From CAYUVH01 sp964448135 (GTDB lineage Bacteria; Verrucomicrobiota; Verrucomicrobiia; Limisphaerales; UBA8199), in assembly GCA_964448135.1 (NCBI GenBank), contig CAYUVH010000011.1:1-64000 (forward strand): a stretch of DNA of 64,000 nucleotides, given 5' to 3'. Below the pieces are notes generated by a model. It was not told the DNA's origin, ran no database searches, and saw only the letters and a program-made list of their open reading frames with translations. Positions 7,802-17,121 of this stretch are shown in pieces. The position numbers were made by a program, and so were the translations under genes. Position 1 is the stretch's first letter; every line of letters begins with the position of its first letter.

Positions 7802-10021
7802 TCAGAGCGCCTGTCCCTTGGCCGGAGCGGCTTCATGTGCCACCTCTCCCGCGCTCGGATCCTTCAGTAGTGAAACGTAATCCGACAGGATATTCTCCGC
7901 TTCTGTCAGCGTCGGATCCGAAACCGCCACCTTGCCCGCCGGCGCTTTCTCCGGCGCATCTTCACTGAGTTCATCGCTCTCAGTCTTCGCCGCAATTTCC
8001 TTGTTCGACATCGGCTGCGGCAATCCCGGCTGATCCACGTTCTTCAACGTGATCTCGTACTGCTTCTGCATCGAAGCTGGGCGATGTTCGAGCGCTTCCT
8101 TGCGCGCCTTCACCCGCGCTTCGGTTTCGGATTTCTCCTGCTGCCGTTGCTTCTCATTCAGCGAGAGCACCGGATTCGCCATGTCTCGTTGCGCGCGCTC
8201 CACGTCTTCCAGCAACCATTTGCATTCCTGGTTCGCTGCCACCCGCTTTGCCGATCGCGCTTTCAACGAGTTCAGATACGGCGCGACCTCGTCCAGCCGC
8301 ACATGCTGCGCCGGCGTCACCGTGTCCCACGGAAGTGGATCGGGCATCTCCGCCTCGCCCACCTTGATCCGCGCCGTCGGCGACGGCAACACGATATCCG
8401 AAACCACACCCTTGAGCTGCGTGGAACCGCCATCCGGTCGGTAGAACTTCCGGATCGTCATCTTTAACGCGCCCGGGTCTTCCTTCACCGTCAGGCCAGA
8501 CCGGCTCATCACATTGCCCAGCGGCAGCACCGACTGCACCGTGCCTTTGCCGAACGTCGAGGAATCACCGACAATCACCGCGCGCCCATAGTCCTGCAGC
8601 GCACCCGCCAGAATCTCCGAGGCCGAGGCCGTAAACCGGCTCGTCAAAACCACCAGCGGCCCGTCATACAACACCGACGAATCCGGGTCGTCTTCCACGT
8701 CCACTTCGCCATCCGGATTCCGAGTCTGCACCACGGGACCGCGCTTGATAAACAAGCCAGTCAGCGTAATCGCTTCTTCCAGCGACCCGCCTCCATTGCG
8801 ACGCAAATCGAGCACAATCCCCTGCACCTTCTCCTGCTTCAGCTTTTCAACCAGCCTGGCTACATCGGCGGTCGCACTCTTGTGCGCACCCGAACGCGAC
8901 GTTTCCGCGCCCGAATAGAACGATGGCAATTCAATCACGCCCAAACGGATTCCCGCGTTCTGTGAACCTTTGGTGTCCACAATGCGCGCCTTGGCCGCCT
9001 GGTCTTCCAATTTGATTTCATCGCGAACGAGCGTAATCGTTTTGCGCACCGAGGAATCCGTGGAGTCCGCCGGGATGATGGTCAATTTCACTGCCGTTCC
9101 TTTGGGCCCACGAATCAGTCCCACCGCTTCCGTCAGCGACATGTCCACAATATCCACGGCTTCCTTTCCATCCTGTCCGACGGCGACGATGCGATCACCC
9201 GGATGCAACAGCTTGCTGCGCGCGGCTGGGCCACCCGGCGTCAGCTCGCGAATTTTGCAATAGCCATCGTCCGACTGCAGGGAAGCGCCGACACCGAAGA
9301 GCGAGAGATTCATCGAGATGGAGAAGTCTTCCATCTGGCGGCGGCCAAGATAATCCGAATGCGGATCATACGCGTGCGCCAGCGCCGTCAGATAGATCTC
9401 CAGCACTTCATCCGGCTTCCACTGCTTCACCGTGTGAAGATTGCGCTCATAGCGGCGCGACAGCGTCTTGACGATCTCTTCGGGCTTCTTATTGGCAAGT
9501 TTCTCCTGGAGATACTCGTGCCGGAGGTGTTGCTCCCAGAGCTGCTTCGCTTCGACCAGATCGGTTGGCCACGCCATCTTGCGGCGGTCCCACCTCCATG
9601 TATCGTTGCCATTGAACTCAAACTTCGTGTTCTTCAACAGATCCTGGACATGGTCATTACGCTGTTCGAGCCGTTCCTGGTAGCGTTTGAGAATCGCGTG
9701 CGCCGGAGTCGTGTCCCCGTTCTTGAGCACGAGGTCGGCCAGGTTCGTCCGCCACGGGGAAAACTCCTCCATATCCGTTTGCAGAAAATCGAGGTGATTC
9801 CCATCCAGCATTTCAACGTAGCGATCGAGGAATCTGCCGGCCACTTCATCATGGTTGCGGTGGCGGGTATAACTCGAACTGTCCAGCATGGTGGCCGTGA
9901 CTTTGGCAATGTTGCCTTCGTCGCTCCCGGTGTCCGCGCTGCCGTGCAACTTTGCCGCCAGGGCCGCATACGTCACCGCCAGGGCGACGGCCATGCTGCC
10001 GAAGAACGTCTTGAGTTTCAT
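7802..10021 (-). CDS. prc: Carboxy-terminal processing (tail-specific) protease, S41 family
   Basis: A periplasmic serine protease of the Prc/Tsp type, which cleaves proteins from their C-termini. The start at ATG 10021 gives 739 residues and a signal peptide (MAVALAVTYAALAA). A helical N-terminal domain runs to about residue 235. A PDZ domain follows (FGVGASLQSDDGYCKIREL ... GGPAARSKLLHPGDRIVAVG). The S41 core has LDLRRNGGG, the probable catalytic Ser466 in FTASASEI and Lys492 in FGKGT; the C-terminal domain is helical and charged. Length and layout match E. coli Prc. It is the last gene downstream of the Bat operon on the same strand, separated from batE by 163 bp with a hairpin, so it may have its own promoter. 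Confidence 0.93.
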   Translation of the reverse strand: MKLKTFFGSMAVALAVTYAALAAKLHGSADTGSDEGNIAKVTATMLDSSSYTRHRNHDEVAGRFLDRYVEMLDGNHLDFLQTDMEEFSPWRTNLADLVLKNGDTTPAHAILKRYQERLEQRNDHVQDLLKNTKFEFNGNDTWRWDRRKMAWPTDLVEAKQLWEQHLRHEYLQEKLANKKPEEIVKTLSRRYERNLHTVKQWKPDEVLEIYLTALAHAYDPHSDYLGRRQMEDFSISMNLSLFGVGASLQSDDGYCKIRELTPGGPAARSKLLHPGDRIVAVGQDGKEAVDIVDMSLTEAVGLIRGPKGTAVKLTIIPADSTDSSVRKTITLVRDEIKLEDQAAKARIVDTKGSQNAGIRLGVIELPSFYSGAETSRSGAHKSATADVARLVEKLKQEKVQGIVLDLRRNGGGSLEEAITLTGLFIKRGPVVQTRNPDGEVDVEDDPDSSVLYDGPLVVLTSRFTASASEILAGALQDYGRAVIVGDSSTFGKGTVQSVLPLGNVMSRSGLTVKEDPGALKMTIRKFYRPDGGSTQLKGVVSDIVLPSPTARIKVGEAEMPDPLPWDTVTPAQHVRLDEVAPYLNSLKARSAKRVAANQECKWLLEDVERAQRDMANPVLSLNEKQRQQEKSETEARVKARKEALEHRPASMQKQYEITLKNVDQPGLPQPMSNKEIAAKTESDELSEDAPEKAPAGKVAVSDPTLTEAENILSDYVSLLKDPSAGEVAHEAAPAKGQAL

Positions 10022-10143
10022 AGTGTTTCCGTTCTGTTCGTTGTTTGCGATTCTCACTCGCTCCGGCGCTCATTCGATTTACTCGAACCGCCGTCTGCTA
10101 ATTGCTGAAACTCTAATCCACCGCCCTTTCAGCCCCCTGACCC

Positions 10144-10167
10144 GAACATTACACATTGGTAATGTTC
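10144..10167. promoter_or_regulatory. Hairpin between batE and prc
   Basis: Perfect 9-bp arms GAACATTAC / GTAATGTTC around a 6-nt loop, followed by a C-run/G-run palindrome. No U-tract is present on the minus strand, so a processing or attenuation site is as likely as a terminator. Confidence 0.4.
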
Positions 10168-10184
10168 CCCCGGGGGTCTCCAGC

Positions 10185-11084
10185 TCAAAACACCACCGGT
10201 TTTGCCTCGCCCTGCTTGATCCAGCCCCGCTGGGAAGCGGAATTTTCAATCAGCACGAAATCCTTGTAAGTCCGCTTCACCTGCACCGATTCCCCTGCGC
10301 GGAGCGAAAAAGCGCTCTCTCCCTGGGCAACCGGGGAAATGCGCGCGGTCGCGTTCGCCGCCACTACGATCGCCTGATCCAATTCACCCCAGCGAATCCA
10401 CAACGCTCCGGTAGATATCAGCACACCACAGGCCGCAACGATAGCGGGCGCGCCCATTACTCCCCGACCCTTCGCGACGAGGCGACGCAGCAGCGGCACG
10501 CTTGCAAGCAGGAGCAGACTGCCTGCGGCCAGCAAGGACCAGGTGTTGAAAGTCAATGAATCCGCGAGCACTTGCGCGCGCCCCGCAGACCTCACTTCCA
10601 ATCCCGCTTTCTTCCGCGCCAGTCCAAGATTGGCCGCGATATCCGGATCATTGGGCGCAAGCCAGCGGGCGCGTTCGTAACTCAGGATTGCCTGGCCAGG
10701 CTGGCCATCTTGCAGATACGCGTTTCCCAGGTTGTAAAGCGCTGCTGCCGAATAACCGCGCTTGGCAATAACGGCTTCATTCGCTCTCACTGCATCTCCC
10801 GCCCTTGCCGGCTCAGCGGCCTTGACGCCTGTAGCCACTGCGAGACAAGTCAGCGCGAGACTGGCGCATCGAATCCAACGACCAGCCAGCGGGCTCGCCA
10901 CGACCAATCGACTGGATCGTTTGCTCTCCGGGTTGGCTGGCGGCCTGTTCTCGCAGACCCGCTCTTGGTCCTTGCGCTCCGCGGCGCCATCATTACCGCA
11001 ACGCTTCAGAGCCTCCAGCAGTTCTTCGGTCAGTCTGGCTTTGCCGGACGCGAGGCCGGAGATGACGATCTTCAGCGGTTTCAT
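10185..11084 (-). CDS. batE: BatE-like TPR/SH3 protein
   Basis: Last member of the Bat (aerotolerance-type) gene set. 299 residues. The start overlaps the batD stop as ATGA (11081-11084), which supports this start by translational coupling. Features: a hydrophobic segment near residue 75-90 ending in VKAAEPA (late for a signal peptide); a tetratricopeptide-like stretch (YSAAALYNLGNAYLQDGQPG) covering about 105-165; two membrane helices at about 180-240; and a C-terminal SH3-like fold (FSLRAGESVQVKRTYKDFVL). In the Bat family BatE is thought to help assemble a membrane complex. The first 60 residues do not look exported and may be a lineage-specific extension or a misplaced start. Confidence 0.7.
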   Translation of the reverse strand: MKPLKIVISGLASGKARLTEELLEALKRCGNDGAAERKDQERVCENRPPANPESKRSSRLVVASPLAGRWIRCASLALTCLAVATGVKAAEPARAGDAVRANEAVIAKRGYSAAALYNLGNAYLQDGQPGQAILSYERARWLAPNDPDIAANLGLARKKAGLEVRSAGRAQVLADSLTFNTWSLLAAGSLLLLASVPLLRRLVAKGRGVMGAPAIVAACGVLISTGALWIRWGELDQAIVVAANATARISPVAQGESAFSLRAGESVQVKRTYKDFVLIENSASQRGWIKQGEAKPVVF

Positions 11085-13078
11085 GCGACCTCCAATTTCT
11101 TGAGTTCACTGCGGACGATGGACGCCCAGTTGCGTAATTCGCCGGCCGCGAACGTGCGTCCGGTATAGGCGACCTCATCGGCCAGTTCGAAAATGAAACG
11201 GAATCCCTCGGCCTCGCCGTTCATACGGGTGTTCACTTCCGCGAGGCTGATGGCGTGTGCCGGCACCCGCCAGACCAGGCTGAGCTGGTTTTGCAACGCG
11301 CCGCGCGCGGCCGCGAAGAAATCCAGGGGCTGGCCGGTCTCCGCGGCGGTATCCATGAGTTGCAGCCGCGTTTGCACTTCCTTGCGAACGCGCGCTTGCA
11401 GGACTCGCACCGGGTCGGAGGCCTCATGCTGGCGCACCACAACCACTTTCCAAGCCACCAGCAATCCGATTGCCGGTGCGAGCCCGCAAATCCAAAAAAG
11501 AGGATTCAAAATCCAGGGACGAAGACTATTTGAGGCCAACGCTCCCAGCGCCCGATCGGGCGCCAATTCCGTGTCCGAACGAGGCGCGGACGAGGCGGCA
11601 GCGGTAGCTGGAGCTTTCGTCTGCACCGCGGCGGCCTCGCCGGGCGCGACTTCAATCTTCATCCCGGAGGCCGTCTTCGTAACATAGTGTTTCGTCTCGG
11701 GATCAAAGAAACTGAATGCGACCTGGGGCAATGCTTGCTCGCCCGATTTGGAGGGAATCAAAGCCTGCTCGAACGTCTTTGTGCCCGCGTATCCTGCGCT
11801 GTCCTCAGCCTCAAACTTCCCGTTCGCTTTGTAGCTCTTCCAACCCTCACCGATCGTCGGAGTGGGAGCGGTCACGCGATCAAAGTTGCCTGTGCCCGTG
11901 ATCTTTGTCTTCAGCGTAACGGGATCACCCGCCGACACTTTCAATGGCGTGGCTTCCGCCGAGAACTCAAAACGTCCAACCGCTCCAGCGAACCCTGCCG
12001 GACGGTTTTCCGCCGGCAACGAAACGATCTTCACCGCCGCCGGCGCGCTACCGAGCGGGATTTGCCGCTCCGTGGCCGTGCCGAAGAAGTCGTCAAAGAA
12101 CGAATCATTGAAGAACTGGTCGAACATCGGATTGCCGGTGGGATTCCCGCGCCGCCCAGCTCCGCGCGATTGGCGCACCGTTACGGTGGTCGGCAGTTCC
12201 ACGCCTAGCTGATAGTCACCCGCTTTAACCGCCGTGATGGTCGTCGACCACGAAAAGACCGTGTAAGGAACACCGCCGATAACCTGTTGCGTGCGGGAAG
12301 GCTGATTGCTCAGCTTGGCCATCGTGAAGGCTTCGCTATTAAGCTGCGGCAAACCGTCCACGCGCAATCCCACTCCCGCGCGAATGCACGCCTTGAGTTC
12401 CACCGGCACCGTCTCGCCCACGAAGTATTCCGTCTTGGGCGAAACGACGCGCAAAAACCCGATCCGTTCCCGCTCCGCGTTGTCCGGCATCACTGAGCCA
12501 CCCGGCCCCGCCAACCCAGTCTGTGGCGACGGCAGATTTCGATTCTGATTCCCGGCGCCAGCCTGCCCACCGGCCTTGTGCACCACTCTCAATACCAGGG
12601 GCTGTCCGTTTCCCGATTGAATCCTGGGAATCGTAAAGGTCCCGACGCGGGTCGGATAAACATCGTAAGTGTAGCTGACTTGGCTCGACATCGCCCCGTT
12701 GATTATTTGGATCTGACTGGACTGGCCCGTCGCCTGGAAAGAAAGCCCATCAACCGTCGGAACATCCGGTGCTCCAGATCCGCTCCCCTCAAGCGTCATG
12801 ACCAACCGGGCAGCTTCGCCCAGAGCAATTTCGGACGGTTCCAACATCGCGTTCACTCTTTGTGCCGCGTGGACCGAAAATTGGCTCAGCGCCGACAGCC
12901 CCAACGCCACCACCGCTGGCAGCGCCGCGCGACGAAGTCTGACCAGAAACTGCTCTGCGCGTCGTTGCTCAGCCCGGTCGGGTCCTGTACCACCAATCCG
13001 CACATTTTTGGCTGCCCTGCCAGGCACTTCTCTCACGCCCTTCGTCGCAACCCGGTTCTTCGGTGATTTGGTGTTCAT
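11081..13078 (-). CDS. batD: BatD family membrane protein (oxygen tolerance)
   Basis: 665 residues from ATG 13078, preceded by the Shine-Dalgarno-like GGAAGGAAG. An export signal ends near VHAAQRV. Beta-rich repeated domains follow: FQATGQSSQIQIINGAMSSQ resembles the first BatD repeat, and later units include YFVGETVPVELKACI and LKVSAGDPVTLKTKITGTGN. A membrane helix (WILNPLFWICGLAPAIGLLVAW) precedes a cytoplasmic helical tail of about 120 residues. BatD proteins are membrane-anchored periplasmic partners of the VWA proteins BatA and BatB. It lies between the batB-batC fusion (23-bp gap) and batE (4-bp overlap). Confidence 0.85.
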   Translation of the reverse strand: MNTKSPKNRVATKGVREVPGRAAKNVRIGGTGPDRAEQRRAEQFLVRLRRAALPAVVALGLSALSQFSVHAAQRVNAMLEPSEIALGEAARLVMTLEGSGSGAPDVPTVDGLSFQATGQSSQIQIINGAMSSQVSYTYDVYPTRVGTFTIPRIQSGNGQPLVLRVVHKAGGQAGAGNQNRNLPSPQTGLAGPGGSVMPDNAERERIGFLRVVSPKTEYFVGETVPVELKACIRAGVGLRVDGLPQLNSEAFTMAKLSNQPSRTQQVIGGVPYTVFSWSTTITAVKAGDYQLGVELPTTVTVRQSRGAGRRGNPTGNPMFDQFFNDSFFDDFFGTATERQIPLGSAPAAVKIVSLPAENRPAGFAGAVGRFEFSAEATPLKVSAGDPVTLKTKITGTGNFDRVTAPTPTIGEGWKSYKANGKFEAEDSAGYAGTKTFEQALIPSKSGEQALPQVAFSFFDPETKHYVTKTASGMKIEVAPGEAAAVQTKAPATAAASSAPRSDTELAPDRALGALASNSLRPWILNPLFWICGLAPAIGLLVAWKVVVVRQHEASDPVRVLQARVRKEVQTRLQLMDTAAETGQPLDFFAAARGALQNQLSLVWRVPAHAISLAEVNTRMNGEAEGFRFIFELADEVAYTGRTFAAGELRNWASIVRSELKKLEVA

Positions 13079-13101
13079 ACGCGAGCTTCCTTCCAATGAT
13101 T

Positions 13102-15288
13102 TTACCAGTCTTTGATAGGTTCGTCGTTCCGCGCCGATTCCTGGCCACGGGCGTAAGGCTGCAAAGGCATTTTGCGATCGTCGCTCTTGAGTGAATCCAA
13201 AAGCTCCTTCGCTTCCTCGCGGGACATCTTGCCTTCCTCGGGACGCACGTCGGCCATCTCCGGGGTATTGTCCTTGGGCTGGGAATTACGAGCCTGCGGC
13301 TGCGCGTTCTGCTTGGCGGGATCGGGCTTTTGGCTGGCCTGTTGGCCCTTCGACGAATCATCCTGCGGCTTCTGCTCTTTTTGATCGCCTGCATTGCCCG
13401 CCTGGTCCTTCGGTTTCTGATCGCCCTTGTCGGAATCTTTGGGCGAACCTTGGGACTGCTTGTCGTCTTGCTTTTGATCAGGCTTGTTTGAAGTCTGCTG
13501 GTTCTTTTGCTGGTCGTCCTTGTTGCCGGCCTGCTTGTCCTGCTGATTTTGTTCCTTCTGTTCATCTTTCCCCGAAGACTTCTGGTCCTTCGAATTGGCC
13601 TGATCCTTGTTCGTATCTTGCTGCTTGTTGTTCTGCTGAGACTGCTGCTCTTGATCCCTTTGCTGCTGATTCGTGTCCTGGTTCTGCTGTTGTTGATCCT
13701 GCTTCTGTTGGTCCTGCTGGTTTTGTTGCTGTTGTTGCTTTTGCTCCTGCTGCTTCTTCAGCTGCTCCAGCTTGCGCTTTACGAAATCGCGATTGTATTT
13801 CGCATCCGCATCGTCTGGCCGTAATTGCAGCGCCGATTCGTAGGACTGGACGGCCCTTTCCCAGGTCTTCATCGTGTCCTGCGGATTGCCTGCCTCGGTC
13901 TTTTGCCCCTGGCGATACTGCGTATTACCCAGATTGTAGAAATCATCCTGCTGCAATTTCAGGTCGTCCGTCTTCATCGCCTGGCTGAAGCTCTTGGCGG
14001 CAACGTCGAAATCGCCGGTTTTGTAAGCGGCCGTGCCGTGGTTGTATTCCAGCTCCGGCTTGCCCGGCTTGCGGTCGGCAGCCTGCCGGTATTCCTTCTT
14101 CGCTTCGTCGAACTTCCCCTGCTGATAGGCCTTCTCCGCGCTCTGCGGAGAGGCGAACAATGAACCCGGCGTCGTCAGGATCACCACCGCCGCAGCCGCG
14201 GCCGCCACGCGCGCCGGCCGGGCCATCCTGTTCCAGGAATGCACCATCGGAACTCTGGAGGCTGGAATGGCCGCGGGAGTAACCCGGCGGACGCGTCGGC
14301 GAATGCCGATCATGGGTTCGAGCGTCAGGCAAAGAATGCCCAGCGCCAGCGGCCATTGGAAGCGTTGCAGGTAGACCCGGTGCATCCGCGAAGCCACGTC
14401 GTGCCGCGCGAAATGCGCCAGCCCTTGCGAGTAGATGTTTTCCAGCCCCTGGCCTTGCCCGAGCGGTTGGTAGATGCCGCCGGTCGCTTCCGCAATCTGC
14501 TTCAACATTGCCTCGTCCAGGCGCGATTTCACGAACTGCCCCGAGCTGTCCTTTACAAATTCGGCGCCACCATTCTCTGCCGACACGGGAATCAGTTCGC
14601 CACTGGCGCTGCCGACACCCACCGTAAAGATCTTCACGCCACTTTTTGCTGCCGATTGCGCCGCCGCCAACGCGCTGCCTTCAAGATCCTCGCCATCCGT
14701 CACCAGGATGAGAATGCGCTCATTTTGTCCCTTGTCGGCAAAAGCCGTCTCCGCTTCGTGGATCGCGGACGCGATGTCCGTTCCGCCACGAGGAATGAGT
14801 TTTGTGTCCAGGACGTCCAACGATTGGCGGAACGCGTCGTAGTCGAGCGTCAACGGGCATTGCAAAAAGGAATTGCCGGCGAAAGCGATCAACCCGACCC
14901 GGTCGCCATCGAGCTTCGCGAGTAAATCCTCCACGGACATCCGCGCCCGGGTGAGCCGATCCGGCTTCACGTCCTGCGCGAGCATGCTGCGCGAGACGTC
15001 CACGGCGAACATCAGGTCCAGCCCCTTGCGGTGGCTTTCCTCCCAACGGAATCCCCACATCGGCCGCGCCAGCGCGATCGAAATGAATGCCACGCCTATC
15101 ACCGTGAGCACCCGCTTCGCCCGCCGGCGCGACGGGCTGACTGACGCTGTGAGCGAGGCGAGCAACTTGGCTGACGCGAAGCTCTTCAATTCGGCCCGCT
15201 GACGGCTGTCGAACCGGCGATAGCGCCAGATGAGCGCGGCGCAGGCCAGCACACCGCAGATCAGCCAGATTGGTTGTTCGAATTTCAT
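13102..15288 (-). CDS. batB: BatB-BatC fusion: VWA domain, TPRs and low-complexity tail
   Basis: 728 residues. The N-terminal half is BatB: two membrane helices, then a von Willebrand A domain with an intact MIDAS (DVSRS, GGTD, VTDGED) and a helix near residue 310. A further helix near residue 355-380 leads into tetratricopeptide repeats (AYQQGKFDEAKKEYRQA; YNHGTAAYKTGDFDVAAKS; ALQLRPDDADAKYNRDFV) as in BatC. From about residue 505 to 675 the chain is almost pure Q, K, D, N and S, and it ends in a short conserved block (MSREEAKELLDSLKSDD). BatB and BatC are usually separate, so this is a natural fusion. It was called from 15288, which gives an N-terminal membrane helix. Confidence 0.88.
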   Translation of the reverse strand: MKFEQPIWLICGVLACAALIWRYRRFDSRQRAELKSFASAKLLASLTASVSPSRRRAKRVLTVIGVAFISIALARPMWGFRWEESHRKGLDLMFAVDVSRSMLAQDVKPDRLTRARMSVEDLLAKLDGDRVGLIAFAGNSFLQCPLTLDYDAFRQSLDVLDTKLIPRGGTDIASAIHEAETAFADKGQNERILILVTDGEDLEGSALAAAQSAAKSGVKIFTVGVGSASGELIPVSAENGGAEFVKDSSGQFVKSRLDEAMLKQIAEATGGIYQPLGQGQGLENIYSQGLAHFARHDVASRMHRVYLQRFQWPLALGILCLTLEPMIGIRRRVRRVTPAAIPASRVPMVHSWNRMARPARVAAAAAAVVILTTPGSLFASPQSAEKAYQQGKFDEAKKEYRQAADRKPGKPELEYNHGTAAYKTGDFDVAAKSFSQAMKTDDLKLQQDDFYNLGNTQYRQGQKTEAGNPQDTMKTWERAVQSYESALQLRPDDADAKYNRDFVKRKLEQLKKQQEQKQQQQQNQQDQQKQDQQQQNQDTNQQQRDQEQQSQQNNKQQDTNKDQANSKDQKSSGKDEQKEQNQQDKQAGNKDDQQKNQQTSNKPDQKQDDKQSQGSPKDSDKGDQKPKDQAGNAGDQKEQKPQDDSSKGQQASQKPDPAKQNAQPQARNSQPKDNTPEMADVRPEEGKMSREEAKELLDSLKSDDRKMPLQPYARGQESARNDEPIKDW

Positions 15289-15334
15289 ATGCGTTTTGGT
15301 GAGGCGTTATTCGGGATATTGAATCGTGGAGCGG

Positions 15335-16339
15335 TTACACTCCGGGCAGCCGGCGATAGATCGTCTGCTCCAGGCCGAGGGCGACCGCGAGCAGTAAGAG
15401 ACCGGGAATGACCGCCCAGGTGAACAACTCATGCTGTTCCGCGAACTTCTTAACCGGGTGAGAGGTTTTCTCCAGGCGATCAATCTCGGCATAAATCTTC
15501 TTCAGTGATTCCGTGTCCGTCGCGCGGAAGAAGCTTCCGCCAGTTTCCTTGGCGATCTTCTTCAACGTGTCTTCGTCCACGTCCACCTTGGCCATGACGA
15601 TCTGCTTGCGGCCGTACTGGTCTTTCACGGGAACGGGCGCTTCGCCGCGTGAACCCGCAGCAATGGTGTAAACCTTAACCCCCATCGCATGGGCCGCCTC
15701 GGCCGCCGTTTGCGGCGCGACCTTGCCGGCGTTGTTCATGCCGTCGGTCAGCAGGACGACGATCTTGGATTTCGAGGGTTGGTCGCGCAGGCGGTTCACA
15801 CAGGTGGCCAGCCCGGAGCCAATTGCCGTGCTGTCTTCAACCAACCCCGTGCGCACGCGCTCGAGATTCTGCTTGAGCCAATCGTGATCAAGCGTAAGCG
15901 GGCTCACCAGGTAAGGCGCGCCGGCAAAGGCCACCATGCCAATCCGATCATTCGGCCGAGCCTCGATGAATTTCCCGACCACCGACTTTACAACTTCGAT
16001 CCGGCTCGACGGCTCGTCTCCTTGCGTGAAGTCCAGTGACTCCATCGAACCGGACACGTCCAGCGCAAGCATCATGTCCACGCCGCTCGCCTGGATTTCC
16101 GTGCGACCTTTGCCCCATTGCGGACGGGCGAGCCCCACGATCAAGAGCGCCGCGACGAACGCCCGCAAAAGCGAGGTCCATTGAAACGGCCGACTGCGGG
16201 CTGCGCGGGCCACCGTGCGCGCGATGTCCACATTGGAATACTGCACCGCCGCCACCCGGCCTTTGCGTCCGCGCCAGAGCGCGATCAGCGGGACCAGGGA
16301 CAGCAGCCACAGGAATTCAGGATTGAGGAAACGGATCAT
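15335..16339 (-). CDS. batA: BatA-like VWA domain membrane protein
   Basis: 334 residues. The N-terminal helix (FLWLLSLVPLIALW) and a second at about 60-75 precede a von Willebrand A domain of residues 90-285 with a complete MIDAS (DVSGSM, then T and D in EDSTAIGSG and LLTDGMNN). A C-terminal helix (FTWAVIPGLLLLAVALGL) anchors the end. This is the canonical BatA architecture. BatA and BatB are thought to form a metal-dependent complex supporting envelope integrity or stress tolerance. It lies 46 bp upstream of the BatB-BatC gene and 29 bp downstream of the DUF4381-like gene. Confidence 0.88.
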   Translation of the reverse strand: MIRFLNPEFLWLLSLVPLIALWRGRKGRVAAVQYSNVDIARTVARAARSRPFQWTSLLRAFVAALLIVGLARPQWGKGRTEIQASGVDMMLALDVSGSMESLDFTQGDEPSSRIEVVKSVVGKFIEARPNDRIGMVAFAGAPYLVSPLTLDHDWLKQNLERVRTGLVEDSTAIGSGLATCVNRLRDQPSKSKIVVLLTDGMNNAGKVAPQTAAEAAHAMGVKVYTIAAGSRGEAPVPVKDQYGRKQIVMAKVDVDEDTLKKIAKETGGSFFRATDTESLKKIYAEIDRLEKTSHPVKKFAEQHELFTWAVIPGLLLLAVALGLEQTIYRRLPGV

Positions 16340-16368
16340 AACCTTTGCCTTTTATTTGGATAGGGTTG

Positions 16369-17121
16369 TTACGCGGATTGCGCCACGGCTTCAGCCGGCA
16401 CCGCCGGTGCTACGACCGGCGCAGCCTTGGATTGCTTCTGCACCGCACCGGACTGCCGCACGAATTCCACGGCGCTTTGGTGCATGTCCTTGAGCGCGGG
16501 CAGCGAATACCGCCAGCCGGCGAACTTCGCCAGGTCGCAGTGCTCAAGGAAATTACCGAGCAGTTCCTCATGGCCGGCCGGCAAGAACGACCCGTTCTCG
16601 ACGAGCTCGCGCAGAAACTCCTCCGTGGTGAGACGCGGAGCCTGCAATTGGAACTGAGCTTCGAGATAGGCGCGCATGATGGCTGACGTGGCGAAGCAGT
16701 ATTCGCGCGCCTGGTCGGGATCCATCAGCCGGCGAGCTTCTTCCAGCTTGCTGAGAGCCAGTTCCGCCGGCGTGAAGGACATCAGCTTCGCGCGCCGGAA
16801 CCAGCGCCAGCCGAGGTAGGCGGCGCCGAGAAAGGCGAGGACGCCGGCCGCGCCCGCAATCCCAGGCCAGAGACTGGAGATGTGCCTGGGTTGTCGGATA
16901 TCACGGATATCTTCCCCGGAGTGAGGAGGTGGGATCGGGGAAGGCACCGACGCGGCCGGCGTAGATTGTTTTCCAGTCGCCGGCAGTGCGCCCGGCGAAG
17001 TCTGGTGGGTGGTAACGGGGCTCTGGCCCGGCGCTGTGGTCGTCAGGGCCAGCGCAGGTGAGGCGCAGAGTCCGGTGACCAACAGCGAGAGAACAAAGGG
17101 CTTGGGAGTCAAAACTTTCAT
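16369..17121 (-). CDS. DUF4381-like Bat operon membrane protein
   Basis: 250 residues. A signal peptide ends near SPALALTTT, followed by a proline/serine-rich periplasmic spacer (residues 30-80). One membrane helix (ISSLWPGIAGAAGVLAFLGA) follows, then a cytoplasmic helical domain with LSKLEEARRLMDPDQAREYC and LTTEEFLRELVENG. Proteins of this layout sit between the DUF58 and batA genes in many Bat operons. The start codon overlaps the DUF58 stop as ATGA (17118-17121), indicating coupled translation. The molecular role is unknown. Confidence 0.75.
   Translation of the reverse strand: MKVLTPKPFVLSLLVTGLCASPALALTTTAPGQSPVTTHQTSPGALPATGKQSTPAASVPSPIPPPHSGEDIRDIRQPRHISSLWPGIAGAAGVLAFLGAAYLGWRWFRRAKLMSFTPAELALSKLEEARRLMDPDQAREYCFATSAIMRAYLEAQFQLQAPRLTTEEFLRELVENGSFLPAGHEELLGNFLEHCDLAKFAGWRYSLPALKDMHQSAVEFVRQSGAVQKQSKAAPVVAPAVPAEAVAQSA

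Noticed and set aside
9203..10108. A 301-residue plus-strand frame opposite prc
   Set aside because: It mirrors the Prc coding sequence and has no recognisable feature.
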